Source of the DNA: Oopsacas minuta
Lineage: Eukaryota; Porifera; Hexactinellida; Lyssacinosida; Leucopsacidae
Length of the DNA stretch: 64,000 bases
Direction of reading: 5' to 3'
NCBI GenBank assembly: GCA_024704765.1
Contig: JAKMXF010000296.1
Span: 346,465 to 410,464 of the forward strand
Shown here: positions 46,683 to 58,640 of the stretch, one piece after another
Layout: the number at the start of each line of letters is the position of its first letter
Position numbering within the stretch: the first letter of the stretch is position 1
Position numbers and translations under genes: made by a program
The notes under the pieces: generated by a model
Seen by the model: the letters and a program-made list of their open reading frames with translations, nothing else
The model's database searches: none
What the model was told of the DNA's origin: nothing

Positions 46683-47478
46683 ATGGATGTCGCATTTTTG
46701 GTAAATATCCACCCAGATAAAGAATCTGCTCGACGAATAATCAAGAAATACTTAGGTATGAAATATTTCAATCGAAGTAGAGTAGAGTCTCTTAATGACC
46801 AGGTAATTCAAAAGAGAATCCATAGATGCCGTAGACTGCTGGATCGACTCAAAAAGGTCAACAGTAATTCAATTGTATTTTCAGATGATAAGATTTCTGT
46901 ATTGAGGAGAAGTGGAACTCTCAAATTTCGCGGGTTTATTCCTTAACACGTAATGACATCTCAGAAAACTTAAGAAGTGTCCAGAAATCACACCACCCCA
47001 AAAGTATTATGGTTTGGCGGGAATTCAGTTTTGGGAAAACTCCGTTAGTATTCAGACCCGAATGTACAAAAATTAATGCTCAGGTATAGAAAGATTTTAT
47101 ACTGGAGAAACATGTCTTAGCAATTGGTTTGATCTTCATGAAACTAATCCATGGCTATTCAACATGATGGTGTACCGGGCTCATACCGCTAAAATATCTT
47201 AACATTGGTTGTTAAGTAAGAAAGATCCAGGGTTTTTGAACCGTGACGAATGGCCCCCTTCAAGTCCTGACCTAAACCCTTGTGATTATTATTTGTGGGG
47301 AAGACTAGAGAGACCGGTAAACAATAGATCCCACGATAATATTCCAGCACTAAAACGAGCGGTAAAGAAAGCTTGTTGTGAATTAGATCAGGATGAGGTC
47401 GCTCGTGCCTGCAAATTCTTTCCGTCCAGACTTAAAGATTGTCTGAAAGCCGGAGGGAATAGATTTGAAATCAAGTAG
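46683..47478 (+). pseudogene. maT/Tc1-like transposase, N-terminally truncated
   Basis: The helix-turn-helix part is missing. The frame enters at HPDKESARRIIKKYLGMKYF, then RVESLNDQVIQKRIHRCRRL, LLDRLKKVN and IVFSDDKI, with the first catalytic Asp region near 46880. Degenerate frames follow. 47209-47478 is open again: EWPPSSPDLNPCDYYLWGRL holds the third Asp, and the C-terminus ends FPSRLKDCLKAGGNRFEI. The second Asp (QHDGVPGSY near 47165) has lost its surroundings. WPPxSPDLNPxDYxxWG is the hallmark of the maT/DD37D side of the Tc1/mariner group, as in the copy at 50.5 kb. No terminal repeats found. Confidence 0.75.
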
Positions 47479-48310
47479 AGCCAAAATAGTTTCGTATATG
47501 ATAGTTGGACATAATAGCATTTTCTTAACAAAAATATTGGTCTGGTTATATGCTTTACACGCACAAGAATTACATTTAAATTTTGTTGCAGTACTTTTGA
47601 GGCACCATGTATATGTATATATTAGGGTACTCAGCTGTCCCTTTTATTTGAAAACTTAATTCGCTTGCTACTATTTATGTTCTCTATGCTGTTTTGATTA
47701 ATTATACCCAATTTGAATGTAATGCAAATGATTTAATGGTACCGAAATAGAACTTTGAAATGGTCCTGATTTTTTGTTCTTTTCTCCGATCTTCCCCAAT
47801 TTGGTGAAAATACAGTTTGATGATGGCCAGAGATCTGAAAAATTGGAATTGTCCTCTTTGGGGGTGGGTTTATGTCGGTTAATATAACACCTTGATAACC
47901 GATCTTGTATAGTTTTGAGTCTTTGGACGATATTCATGAAAATCGCTTCAATCGTTGATAGGCATCATATCAGTGCCGATACCAACTATTTTCGTCAATT
48001 TCTCCTAAACTGTACAAGATTAGTTATTGAATAGTGTTATTTACCGCCATTAACCCACATCCAAACTATCTATTCCAAGATATCTCCATATGATGGATCT
48101 ACATTTCATAAAAATTGTGCGAAAACAGAAGAAAAGCATTAAGCAACCAAACAATTACTAAAATATATTGTGGTGCTACTAATTCTTCATGGATTTCATT
48201 AAAATTGTGCACGATGACTCTATGCAGTATATATAACCTGGAAGTAGAAGCGACATTTGTTTTTAGACGAAAGGGGCAAAGGATCACTGTGTTACACATA
48301 TATATATATA
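47479..48310. other. spacer without recognisable gene
   Basis: AT-rich. It ends in a short TA microsatellite (48297-48312) that abuts the next MITE. Confidence 0.55.
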
Positions 48311-48514
48311 TACAATTGAATCTCCGAATAACGTACATGTCGGGACATGGTATCTGTCCGCTGTAGAGAATCGTCAGCTCCTCGGAGACTGCTTAAGTTG
48401 GAATTTCATGCTTGGCAAATTGATCCGTGCCACGGGGTTTGTCCGTTGTAGGGGAATGGGTTTCTGCAGAACAATCAGCTTCTCCGAGTGTCCGTTATGG
48501 GAGACTCCACTGTA
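48311..48514. mobile_element. pogo/Tigger-type MITE
   Basis: 204 bp with TA edges. The left end reads TACAATTGAATCTCCGAATA and the right end (reverse strand) TACAGTGGAGTCTCCCATAA. The remnant at 921-1076 belongs to the same family. Non-coding. Confidence 0.75.
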
Positions 48515-49767
48515 TATATACGTTGTTTCTTTATTGTAGAAACAGTGTATTTAGCTTGAATAAATGCATTACATCTAATATATGCTACATATTCTCAGTA
48601 ACGCGTCAGAGTAATGTGTCTAGTAAGCATATATATTAGTAAAATGTATCATTCTTTTGTGCCTTCTGAATGTCAGTAAACATTTATCATCTCAAGTTGA
48701 ATCTTAATGAAGTGATCTATGAATAATTTGATCCTAAAGGTTCAAAATTTGTATACAAAAGTTGCCTCATTGCTGAGTTGAGGTAACTACAATTGATGAC
48801 TAATTATTACGAATATTCGCTTATAACTTGACAATTGTTAAAATTATCGTGATATCAGAATATCCAATTTATACTACATATACCCGACTTCCGATGCCAT
48901 TCTAATACAATTTGATATGATGTAATTGATAAATATTGCGCAATCTTGAAAAAGACTATATGGAGGTATCATCACTTTAATACTAGATATCATATCATAT
49001 TGTGTTACAGTGTATAAGTAGTCGGGTATATTGTATATACGGGCTTTTCTGATTTCACCATAAGATTCTCGAGTTATAATAGAATATTCATCTAAATTTG
49101 TCATCCATGCTCTCTACCGTAACTCAGCAATGATCCACTTTTGTATTACAATTATCTATATTTAGACTCGAAACATCTATAGGTCATTTCATACATTCAC
49201 ATTCGAACTGATAATTCTATCATGAACTTGATAAGATAAAGCTTATAAAGGGTACTCCATTTTATGTACTGTATTTATTGAATTCCATATTTCAGGAATT
49301 TTAGTCTGATTTGTTGACACATTCACGAGTTATTGGATGTACCATGGACAGCATATATTTTGCCACATCCGCTAATATCTCTTCTATTTTGACAAAAATG
49401 CATACTTTCTGAAATATTGAATTCCCTATATACAGTATATAGATGCACTACTCTTGCTACATATCCTGGTAATCTTGTGCCAGGGCCTTATGCTACGTAG
49501 GTCACGATGCTATATTCAACACTCTGCAGGGCTTCAAAGAGTGATTTATTTTACTAGATAATTTCTTAAAAGACATATTTTGACATATTTCCTAATGTTT
49601 TAATTTATTAGAATATAATTGATGATCTACCAATATGTAATATCATAGCCTACTATACAAAAGGTCTCATAACTGATTATAGATTTTGGACCAGTATGCA
49701 CGATGCGACCGAATTTGAATTTGAATTAATGTTGCGAGTAATCATCATAGGAGGTATAATAATGTAT
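48515..49767. other. region without supported gene
   Basis: Nothing recognisable; AT-rich. Confidence 0.5.
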
Positions 49768-49872
49768 TACAATAGAGTTTCGTTAATACGTACACAGTTA
49801 AGACGCAACTCCGGATAATGTGGAGGAATATTCACAGTCCCCTGGTGTACGTATTATCGAGACTATACAGTA
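49768..49872. mobile_element. tiny hairpin MITE
   Basis: 105 bp with TA edges. The ends TACAATAGAGTTTCGTTAAT and TACTGTATAGTCTCGATAAT match at 23 of 28 positions over their full length. The element is mostly two inverted arms around a GC-richer centre (CTCCGGATAATGTGG). pogo-like. Confidence 0.65.
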
Positions 49873-50331
49873 TATAGCATATTTTGGTGTTTTATGTGAT
49901 TTTACATAGGCATCACCCTGTTTTAACTCTTCAATTTTATGTTGTTATTGACCAATAAGGCTACTGCAGACAGTAACATCATCAAAGGTTCGAATGTCTT
50001 CACTTAAATCGCATCTTAAACAATGATAACACGCCTGGGCAGATACTTACCCAATGTCAGAATATACCTACTCGATACATATGTGCCATCTATGTACTGA
50101 AGAACTTTATTCACTGATTTTAAATGGAGCACAATCAACATTATCGCCACTTTACCTGAATTTCACAATGGCTCTACCATGAGTCATGACCTTTACAGTT
50201 ATATTTAGAAGATTGCACTCACTGTAGAGAAATACCTACGTTAATATGAACATCATACTAAAGCAACAGACTGGGATATATGGCACTACTAAACTAATTC
50301 TAATTCTACCTGGCAGTTGTCACGAAGACTA
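49873..50331. other. spacer without recognisable gene
   Basis: Nothing supported. Confidence 0.5.
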
Positions 50332-51646
50332 TACAGGGTGACAATTAAGTTCTGTTACATTGATTGTACAGTCGCTAATTACTATGTTTACAGTGCAACC
50401 CTAATCACTAGTCTTTTTTCGTTAACTTTACTTGAGTATAGTCGAGTTACAATTGCATTTGATCTGTTTAGCATCCAGTACATTTTTCTTACATCATGGT
50501 AGATGCAAGGTCCAAAATCATCACTCACTATTTGTCCGGTAATACGCCAACTGAAATTTTGAAGAAGCTGAAACATGAGAAAGTGAATAGAATGCTGGTG
50601 TATCGAACCATACAACGATACAAAGAAACTAGTGGCATAACTGATATGGCTCGTTCAGGCAGACCACCCACTGCGAGATCCATCCGACTCAGGAGGGCAG
50701 TGAGAAGTCGAGTTGCGCGAAATCCCAGACGCTCGATGCGAAAAATGGCCAAGAAATTGGAAATTAACCGTGAATCGCTTAGAAAACTCGTACATCAGGA
50801 CTTGGGACTAAAATCTCTCAAAAGAAAGACGGTACATCATTTGACACCATCAATTCGTCAAAAGAGACTCGAAAGATGCAAGGGGCTCCTCCGGCGGCTC
50901 GGAACCCAAGATTTTGAAAATATTCTTTTTTTCCGATGAAACGCTCTTCACTGTAAAGGAAGCCACGAACCGTCAAAATGACAGGATTTTATCTACTACC
51001 GCTAAAGACATCCCTGAAGAGGGTAAATTTGTTGATCGAGTCCAGAGACCTCAATCTGTTATGGTTTGGGGAGGAGTGACAGCCAATTCGAGGACAAATC
51101 TGATTTTATCCCGAAAGGAGTAAAAATAAACTCAAAAACGTACAGGAAGCTAGTACTCGAGCCGGAAGTCAAAGATGCAGGTCGTCACCTATTCAAAAAC
51201 CAGGAATGGATATTCCAACAGGACTCAGCTCCAGCGCATGTCTCAAATGCGACTCAGTCCTGACTCAGGGGGCAAAATATCAAGTTTTTGTCAAAGACGG
51301 AATGGCCACCTTCCAGCCCGGACCTCAATCCGCTGGATTATTCTGTGTGGGGTAATTTAGAGAAGAGGGCTTGTGCTAAACCCCCTAAAAGTTTGGCGTC
51401 GCTACTGAACGCATTAACCAGAGAATGGAATAACATGCTACAAGAAGACCTGCGAGCCGCAGTCCTAAAATTTAGGACACGAATACATTCCGTTGTTAAG
51501 AATAAGGGTGGCTATATTGAATAATATTTGTAGAATAATTCGCTACTATATAACTAATATTCAAGAGAAATTTGAACGATATCTATTGTATAGTTTCGGA
51601 GTTATTCGCAAATTCGAATGTAGCAGAACTTTAATGTCACCCTGTA
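50332..51646 (+). mobile_element. maT (DD37D) element, best-kept in the window
   Basis: 1315 bp with TA edges. The ends read TACAGGGTGACAATTAAGTT and TACAGGGTGACATTAAAGTT and match at 27 of 30 positions. The transposase has the same orientation and only three visible lesions, so this is probably among the youngest insertions here. Confidence 0.9.
50496..51524 (+). pseudogene. maT/DD37D transposase, three lesions
   Basis: ATG 50496 gives MVDARSKIITHYLSGNTPTE, a helix-turn-helix (LKHEKVNRMLVYRTIQRYKE) and an Arg-rich linker GRPPTARSIRLRRAVRSRVA. The second helix-turn-helix is RSMRKMAKKLEINRESLRKL. The catalytic domain has FFSDETLFTV (first Asp, about 50935), MVWGGVTANSR, WIFQQDSAPAHVSN (second Asp, about 51220) and WPPSSPDLNPLDYSVWGN (third Asp, about 51333). 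The Asp-Asp spacing is 37, counting one internal stop, which defines the maT group. Lesions are a shift in a T7 run at about 50929, a shift back near 51105, and TGA at 51256. The natural stop is at 51524. Confidence 0.9.
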
Positions 51647-51779
51647 TATCGGGTTGTCATCTTGGCATATGTAATAACTGCTGAAAATTGTTTCGGAAAA
51701 TTTTAGAGCACCTCCCGTAACTTTGAGCAAGGTACTCATTTCGGAATACCACATCGGTCAGGCAACAGAGTTGAAAAAA

Positions 51780-52290
51780 TATCATGAAAGTGGATCAATT
51801 TGGGTCTGGAATCTTAGCACAAAAATGATCATAATCACTAGGATCGTGAGGTTTATCGGGATCACATAACCGGACCATAATATGAGTGTGAGCCCACGTT
51901 TTGGAATTCTATTGTATAAATGTAGTCTTTTGGCTTTATCTTCACGTGACCATTTATCAAATCCTCAATTAAGCTCTGCAACCTCATTTAGAACACTCGG
52001 ATAATTATATCGGGATACCTTTTCATTTAATGAGTTTGGACTTAATCTCCTACCACTGCCGATTACATGTAAAAGTATGAAAAAGTGGCTTACCATATTT
52101 CCTCACTATACTCACTGCATCTAGATATAACTCAAATTTTGTCGAGGGCTGCCAGCATCGGAGGGAAGATAACACTACGTCTCCTGTCTTGAGACACTGT
52201 GTCACTCGCAGCAATTGCATAAGAGAAACCACAGTAAGATCAGCTATGAACTTCTTTATGATTGTGAACGATGAGATTCTGTTGCTGCTA
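51780..52290 (-). pseudogene. Helitron Rep (HUH) fragment
   Basis: Read on the minus strand in several frames: ELYLDAVSIVRKYGKPLF then HTFTCNRQW, where the family usually has the FITFTCNPxWPEI block. Next is RVF with LQSLIEDLINGHVKIKPKDY then TIEFQN, then WAHTHIMVRLCDPDKPHDPS and FCAKIPDP. The AHTHI at 51879-51893 keeps both His of the HUH metal-binding motif of the rolling-circle nuclease. The catalytic tyrosines and the helicase domain are not found, so it is a small piece of a Helitron. Two or more frameshifts and a stop after DPN. No Helitron termini identified. Confidence 0.75.
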
Positions 52291-53440
52291 CACTATTTTG
52301 ACTTACATATCCACAGCGTAATGATGGAAGTCTCCCATTCAGCTACAACGACTGTGACTGCTCCATACCATCATGCGGTATATATAGCCTCCTTAGCGGT
52401 GGCAATTCTCTCCCTTTTCCTGTGAGGAATCTTTTGCTACCAACAATCATGACCTGAAGGAAAGAAAAGAATATAATGTAATGCATCATAAGCGCTCAGT
52501 GGGTTTTAGTTATCACGGTCAGACCACCTGAACGCTAGTGCAACGCTATTTCTCTGCTGGCTGCTGAGGACTGGTGCTCCAGTTTATCCTGAAGACGGAT
52601 AGCATAGTCTTCAACTATTCACCCAAATCATGAAGTCGAATCTCTTTGTCTTGTTCCATTTCAAACTTCAGAAGAGTGGCCTGTGTTCACTCATGTCGAG
52701 GCACCGCGCAACTCTTGCTAGGAGTTTCAGCTTACAACCGAGAACTTTACCTATCAATCGTCTTTTTGAATTGTGCCTCTTTTTGGTTGGTTTCTCTTTT
52801 TTCAAACGCAGTTTGTTATGTTCTCATTGATCTTGGAGACGCTTTCCTGTTGATTTGTAGTTCTAAACTCAAACATGCATTAATCGGCAATCAAGCATAC
52901 GCTGCAGGTGTGGAGAACATTCATCACTTAGATTTTCGTACAAATGAAAGCATTCAATAATAATACCTTTACAAAATTTTTAAACATTATCAAATTCACT
53001 ATCTAACAACTTGAAAACATTGAAAATGTCAACAACTTGAAACAATATTCATAATCCCTATCCAACAACTTAACAACAAAATTGCTTGTAATAATACCTA
53101 TGCAACTTCAATGCATAGGGTATGCCTCCCTCCTTCCATTTTCGGTAAGTGTTAAACGGTTCGGAACTTGACAGTGACGCTATAATCATTATATGGCTGT
53201 AGTCACAGCCTACTAATGATAAGGCCTGTTCATTACTTTTGGCCATGGCTAAAGGGAGGGTCATATTTTGATGTGAAAATAATAAGAATTCGTACGTTTT
53301 CACCCGAATACATGTATTAATAATATGTAGGAATTCATAAAAGCCACAATTGTGGAAATTTTCAGGGCGAAATGACCTCATCCGTTAGGTTAATTGGCAA
53401 GAATGTATTAGAAAATGCTCTATCTTCGGTACCATGTAGA
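52291..53440. other. region without confident gene
   Basis: Slightly less AT-rich than average. A 104-codon open frame at 52646-52960 has no recognised motif and no splice or promoter support. Near 52970-53090 a short AACTTGAAAACATT-like motif is repeated. Confidence 0.45.
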
Positions 53441-53697
53441 AAGTTAATCAGGCACGTAGCTATAGCAAGACATTCAGGGGGACAAGAATTATTTCGGGAG
53501 GGCAATTGCAGGGATAAATATTTTAAAAAAGTTATTTACTTGTGTATAACAAGTACGAGCAAGTCTCCTTTCTTACATGTATAACTTTTTAATTCATAAA
53601 GTACCAGATTAATAAGCTAGGGAACACTGGACTAGTCTACATTATAGTAAGAGCATTTATTAAGATACTAAACTCAAATCAGGGTTGCTATTTAACA

Positions 53698-55770
53698 TTA
53701 CAAAAGAAAGCAACGGTGCCTCATCTGCATAAATTGTTCGATCACATCATTATAACAAAGTGTTTCTGCAATATCTTTTTCAATAGATAGCAGGGCAAGA
53801 TGGTTGAGATGCTCAGTGGTCATTTGTGAGCGCAAACGTGTTTTTATTCTCTTAACAGATGAGAACATTCTCTCAACCTTGCAAGACGCCTGAGGGATAG
53901 TCATAAGAATTTGGTATAAGTTGAAAACATCAGGGAAATATCTTTGTCAATCACATCCAGTACATCGATGAAAGTATTTAGCTGAGATTCATCTATCCGA
54001 GTAATAAACGAACGGAAACTTCTATTTCACAATCTTTGATATCTATTGCATACAGTTCAGATAGTGTATTCAATTCCTGTTTGTTAAGAAAGTTTTGAGA
54101 CCTTGGTAAGCAACCATCAGCAACCTTCATGATGCCTGATTGATCTGTACCAAAACGGGCATCCAATTCTGCTAAGATCTCGCGGACATTTTGGCGCAAC
54201 AATATTTCAAGATCTTCAAAGTTGAATGGTTTGTGTGTCCAACAGAGCTATTTAGATGTCCTTCTCTAAACCTTTCTGGAAGACGCCGTTGCCTAATTGT
54301 GTCTCTACATCAAAATTTACGATTTCATATTTACCGGACAAATACTTGGCATATTCGACAACCTTGTGAAAATCGAAATTGATCAACCTTTCCCTCAGAT
54401 CGGCAAGTAATATCAAACAAGAAGAAACAGTTGCTGTCGACTTCTGAAAGCTTTAGTCCAAAAATCAGAGTAATCATACAGCTTACCAAAGTAAACTAAG
54501 ATTGTCATAAATTTCTTTGTTTGTAGACTACCTAGTAAAGATTTAGCTGCTAAACTTGTGTCTGCATCATTATCATTTCCAAATATGCTTAAAGTATCAA
54601 GTATGCAATCAAACCGACGCAGAAACCTTTCCACCTCCAAAGAACGGGAAGACCAACGAGTACTACATGAACGTGCAAGTTCGAGAGCTTGGACGTTGGG
54701 ATAGCGCTCATCCTGGACGTCTATGAAAAGTGCATGTCGCTTTGTTCCATTCATGAACGAATACGTCAAATCCGATATATCAGTGAAAGATTTCATCAGA
54801 GGATGTCGTTCAGCAGTTGAAGCTAATACTAAGTTAAGCCTATGTGAAGCACAATGAACATATGTAGCATTGCGATAACCTGCTCCTTTCATGCGGGCTT
54901 GGACACCACCGTGTATTCCTGACATAACACTAGCCCCGTCGTAACCCTGCCCTACACATTTCAGAGGATCGAGCTCAAAAGGCTTAAGTAGCTCTATCAG
55001 TTTTTCAGAGATGGTGCCCACATCCATGTCCCTCAATTCAATAAAGCCAATAGCTCTTTCTCGGACATTACCTTTATGGATATATCGCAAAGAAGCAGCT
55101 AACAACTCCTTCTTAGATGCATCTTTTACTTCGTCAGCTAGAATAGCATAACAAAACGCAATTTCTACTTCACTTTAACATAGTCTAGAAGCACTGAAGC
55201 GAGTGATGTAAGCAAATCATTTTGAATATCTGGACTTAGCATTTTTGCATTTCTTGGAAGACTTTCTATCCTCTTGGTCACATTGCTATCATACTTTCCT
55301 AGTAGTTCTAATATTTCAATAAATTTCCCTTTATTAAGCGACTGATCTGATTCATCATCTCCTCGAAAAGGAATATCTTGTTTGGCACAAAAAGTACTAA
55401 TGTCGAGAACAGTCATTAAATGTTTCCGATTGTCATCTATGAATTTCTCATTTCGAAAATTGGGCTCTAGTTGCTTATCAACCGTCCCTCTACTTTGATG
55501 GATTGCCCAGACTTTCTGTGTTTCAACAGGTGCCATATGATACGCAACTATCGTGCTTTCTGCACTTGTCGCCAAGTTCCTCCAGTCACAAAGTCCTTTT
55601 GTTGATAACGTTCCTTCAGCTGTTGATCCTCCAAAATACCGACACGGTTGGCAAAATATAGCATCGAGTTCTTTGCTATACTCTATCCAGGAGAATTGGG
55701 CATACCAATGAGTACTAAAATGTCTACCGGCCTCATTTTTTGGGAAGATAATAGAAGGCTGCCCGGTTTC
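53698..55770 (-). pseudogene. ZMYM1/TTF-type hAT transposase, broken
   Basis: The N-terminal part is degraded; near 55580-55690 the frames give ELDAIFCQPC and CDWRNLATSAEST, a TTF-type zinc-finger region. 55575-55165 is open: VAYHMAPVETQKVW, then FRNEKFIDDNRKHLMTVLDI, FCAKQDIPFRGDDES and LPRNAKMLSPDIQNDLL. 55105-54413 gives the catalytic core: LKCVGQGYDGASVMSGIHGG with the conserved Asp, VHCASHRLNLVLA, and CSTRWSSRSLEVERF. After shifts, 53904-53698 gives the dimerisation block CKVERMFSSVKRIKTRLRSQ, then LNHLALLSIEKDI. This order is typical of ZMYM1/THAP12-like hAT proteins. A few shifts and stops separate long open blocks, so it is moderately old. Confidence 0.85.
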
Positions 55771-56394
55771 TCACCATTTTTGGACAAATCATTTACAGTC
55801 ACAATTGGTTATTGTATATGAGTCGTGTTTAAACTCGGAGTTGAAATAGTTGTACAAGAATCGGAAGTTTTAGGGGTCACAACTTGAAGACTCGTAACAA
55901 CAGTCTCTACCTCGTCATAATTTGAAGAGACGACATGATCTTCGATTTCTATTCGACTTCTTTTAAAATATGCCTGAACTTTGCTTTGTTGTAGTCTTTT
56001 AGTAATCCAGAATTGTTAGAGATATGAGTCACTGAACTGATTGTAGAACTGAAATGTGAAAGATATGATGATTTAGAGTGACTTTATAACTTATAGAGAA
56101 TATCTGAAATTGGCTTCACTCATGTGTAAATTTCAAAACAAGCTTTGAAATCTGAAACCCTAAGAGCATCACCTACGCTTCAATTACTTCAATGGACAGT
56201 CTAACTTCTCACAACAATTACTAGCGGTCGTGGTAATTCAATTAAAATTATAGTAGAAATTCAGTGCCTGTCAAAATAGAACAAGTTTACTATCAATCAG
56301 CGTTACTTCCTGTCTAGTATTAAAACCATCATCGCAACGCGAGTTACTATTTTCATAGTCTTGACGATGCAGTTGAAGTACATGGGCTATTAAC

Positions 56395-56539
56395 TACAGT
56401 GGAGTTCGCTTATTAGCAACTCGGATTTTGCAGAGATTTGGTTGCTAATAGGGCCACGAAATTAACATTATAATCCCGTTTGGGACCCAAAAGCTGGTTG
56501 CTAACAGAGCAATATTACTAATAAGCCAACTACATTGTA
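56395..56539. mobile_element. pogo-type MITE nested in the hAT
   Basis: 145 bp with TA edges. The ends TACAGTGGAGTTCGCTTATT and TACAATGTAGTTGGCTTATT match at 21 of 25 positions. It must have inserted after the hAT did. Non-coding. Confidence 0.7.
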
Positions 56540-56641
56540 TATAAGAACGAAAAATTCCAATTTTATCTGGGGGGGCGAGAAAAAATTTTGAGGGGGCAAC
56601 CGCCCCCCCTTGCCCCCCGTAGCTACGTGCCTGAAGTTAAT

Positions 56642-58553
56642 AATGTTCAATATGTTGAGATTCCAAATGTTCTAGAACCTTTTTTGTAAAACATAACTAT
56701 TTGTAGTAATTTAATTTCAACGTTTTTGAGTTATCGCAGAGACCATGGATATCATATTTGTTAATATCTCTCATAACTCGATAATCCTTACAATTATGGT
56801 AAATTCTGCAAAGCTAATACATATAGTATACGCCTGACCTCCCATATCTCTTACTAAATTGTTATATGATCTCTTTTACCAATTCGACGTATCATAAATA
56901 TACCCATCATGGTAATTTTTGAGATTCCGCAATAATATTTAGAGATATCATATCAAAATATATTACAATGGTCGGAAGTTGGGTGTATACTATAAAATGG
57001 CTATCATGATTTGACGATAATTTCTGCAATTATCATTTATATGGGGATATTGATTAAATACATGCAATCCATGGTCTGTGCGATAACTCAGAAAATTTGG
57101 AATTTTATCATGCTGCTTTATATATTTGTCCAGAAACTGTTCTAGATCATTTGGTATTTCAAGATTTTATACATTAATAAAGAATTAAAGTTGCTCATGG
57201 TTTGAAAGATGAAACATATTTAGTACATAAGTGCCAATTACGCTGACAGATACCGTCATTTCGATCTGTAAATCCTCACAAATGTGGTTTGCGTCAAGAA
57301 ACGAAAAATTGCTATTAATTTTGTTTCTTAATTCCTAAATGTGTGTATGCCAATGTACAGTTAATCGATTATTAAGTAAACCCTGGTTTTTTGCAAATAG
57401 TGTCGTTATTAGTGGGACTTTCTTTTTTTGTTTTTAACAAGTATTTTCCACAAAACTGAGAGAGCGAAGTTCTCTCACTTTGAAAATTGCTTCGCATGGC
57501 CGAACTTTATCTGTTTACTATTACATCGCAGAATAATCCGGCCTAAAAGGCCCAAATTGACTACTACACGACACGTCGATATATAAAATTTATCTACTAT
57601 AACCGATTGCAGCTGAAGTGTTACGTTCGTAAAGAATAAGAGCATGATAATTTTCCCACTTCGTTTTAACTATTACCTTTTTGACGTTATAAAATGACGC
57701 ATTTTTTTCTCTCATGGTATTTTGTAAGAACTACAATTCATGGCAAATTCCAGATATATGCTTCGTTTTTTGATTTATATCTAATCTCTATTTACGGTTA
57801 CATGTGTGGCTCTGTTTCAATTCATTGAGTTCCCTTTGATTCGAGATTGGATAATCCATTATCTTATCGAAATTTATTCTGTAATTATCCTCGAATTGTG
57901 GTTTTAGCTAAATTGAATTATAAGATATTTTTAGACCTAGAACGAAACCTAAATACACGGCCTATGTACTAACTATTTAACAATAACCATGGATTACCAA
58001 AGTCCATATAATTACAGAGGGAATTCTATTTGTTTCGGAGCAATCAAAATGGTACACTTTTGCCCAATGAAACATATCATTATATTTTACAATTAATACA
58101 CTCTCTATCTATCTAAAATACTTGAGAACGAAATAACTTAAATCTGTTTGCTTACTAGACAAATCTCTAAACCCAAATGCTCCAGTTTAAAAACTCCCTA
58201 AATAGATAGTCATTACATTTTCAAGTTACAAAGTTCACACTACGGGATCGGGAGTCTTTTCCATACTTATATCCAAAATTTGTCATGATAATTTTGACGC
58301 GTTCCAGAGTTATATTGCGACCATAGATGACACATTTTTGCCATTATTCGTCAATAAATTGACACCTCCAGTTTTAGGGCAAATTCAACTTGCTGACATA
58401 TAGTACATATATCCCATACCTTGAAATTACATTTTATAGGATATATCAAAAGAATCATTCGTATTCATCAATAATACTATATGTGGTAGTTTTCAAGTTT
58501 GCGTAGTGATAGTTAGAGATTTCTTATCAAAATATATTTCAGGGTACTGGAAG
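56642..58553. other. non-coding AT-rich region
   Basis: No recognisable gene or complete element in 1.9 kb. Confidence 0.55.
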
Positions 58554-58640
58554 TTGTGTATACACAGTGGATACCGGTTATAAGAACTTCGTCGGGAGTT
58601 GCAGATACGTTTCTTATATCCGGCATGTTCTTTTACCGGC
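58554..58640. repeat. MITE-like repeat, related to 24755
   Basis: Starts CACAGTGGATACCGGTTATA, then AGAAC, with CTTATATCCGGCATGTTCTT about 50 bp on. The same start and motif occur at 24755-25165. Probably a truncated non-autonomous element. Confidence 0.4.

Larger units (their letters stand above)
53449..56633 (-). mobile_element. hAT transposon with TTF-type finger
   Basis: 3185 bp. Both ends read CAGGCACGTAGCTA inward. The 8-bp duplication AAGTTAAT is identical at 53441-53448 and 56634-56641. The right end continues in a G/C homopolymer tract (56566-56625). The minus strand encodes a long transposase relic, and a pogo MITE (56395-56539) lies inside. Confidence 0.9.

Noticed and set aside
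52646-52960. 104-codon open frame
   Set aside because: No motif, no splice or promoter signal; the sequence is less AT-rich here, so a chance open frame is expected.
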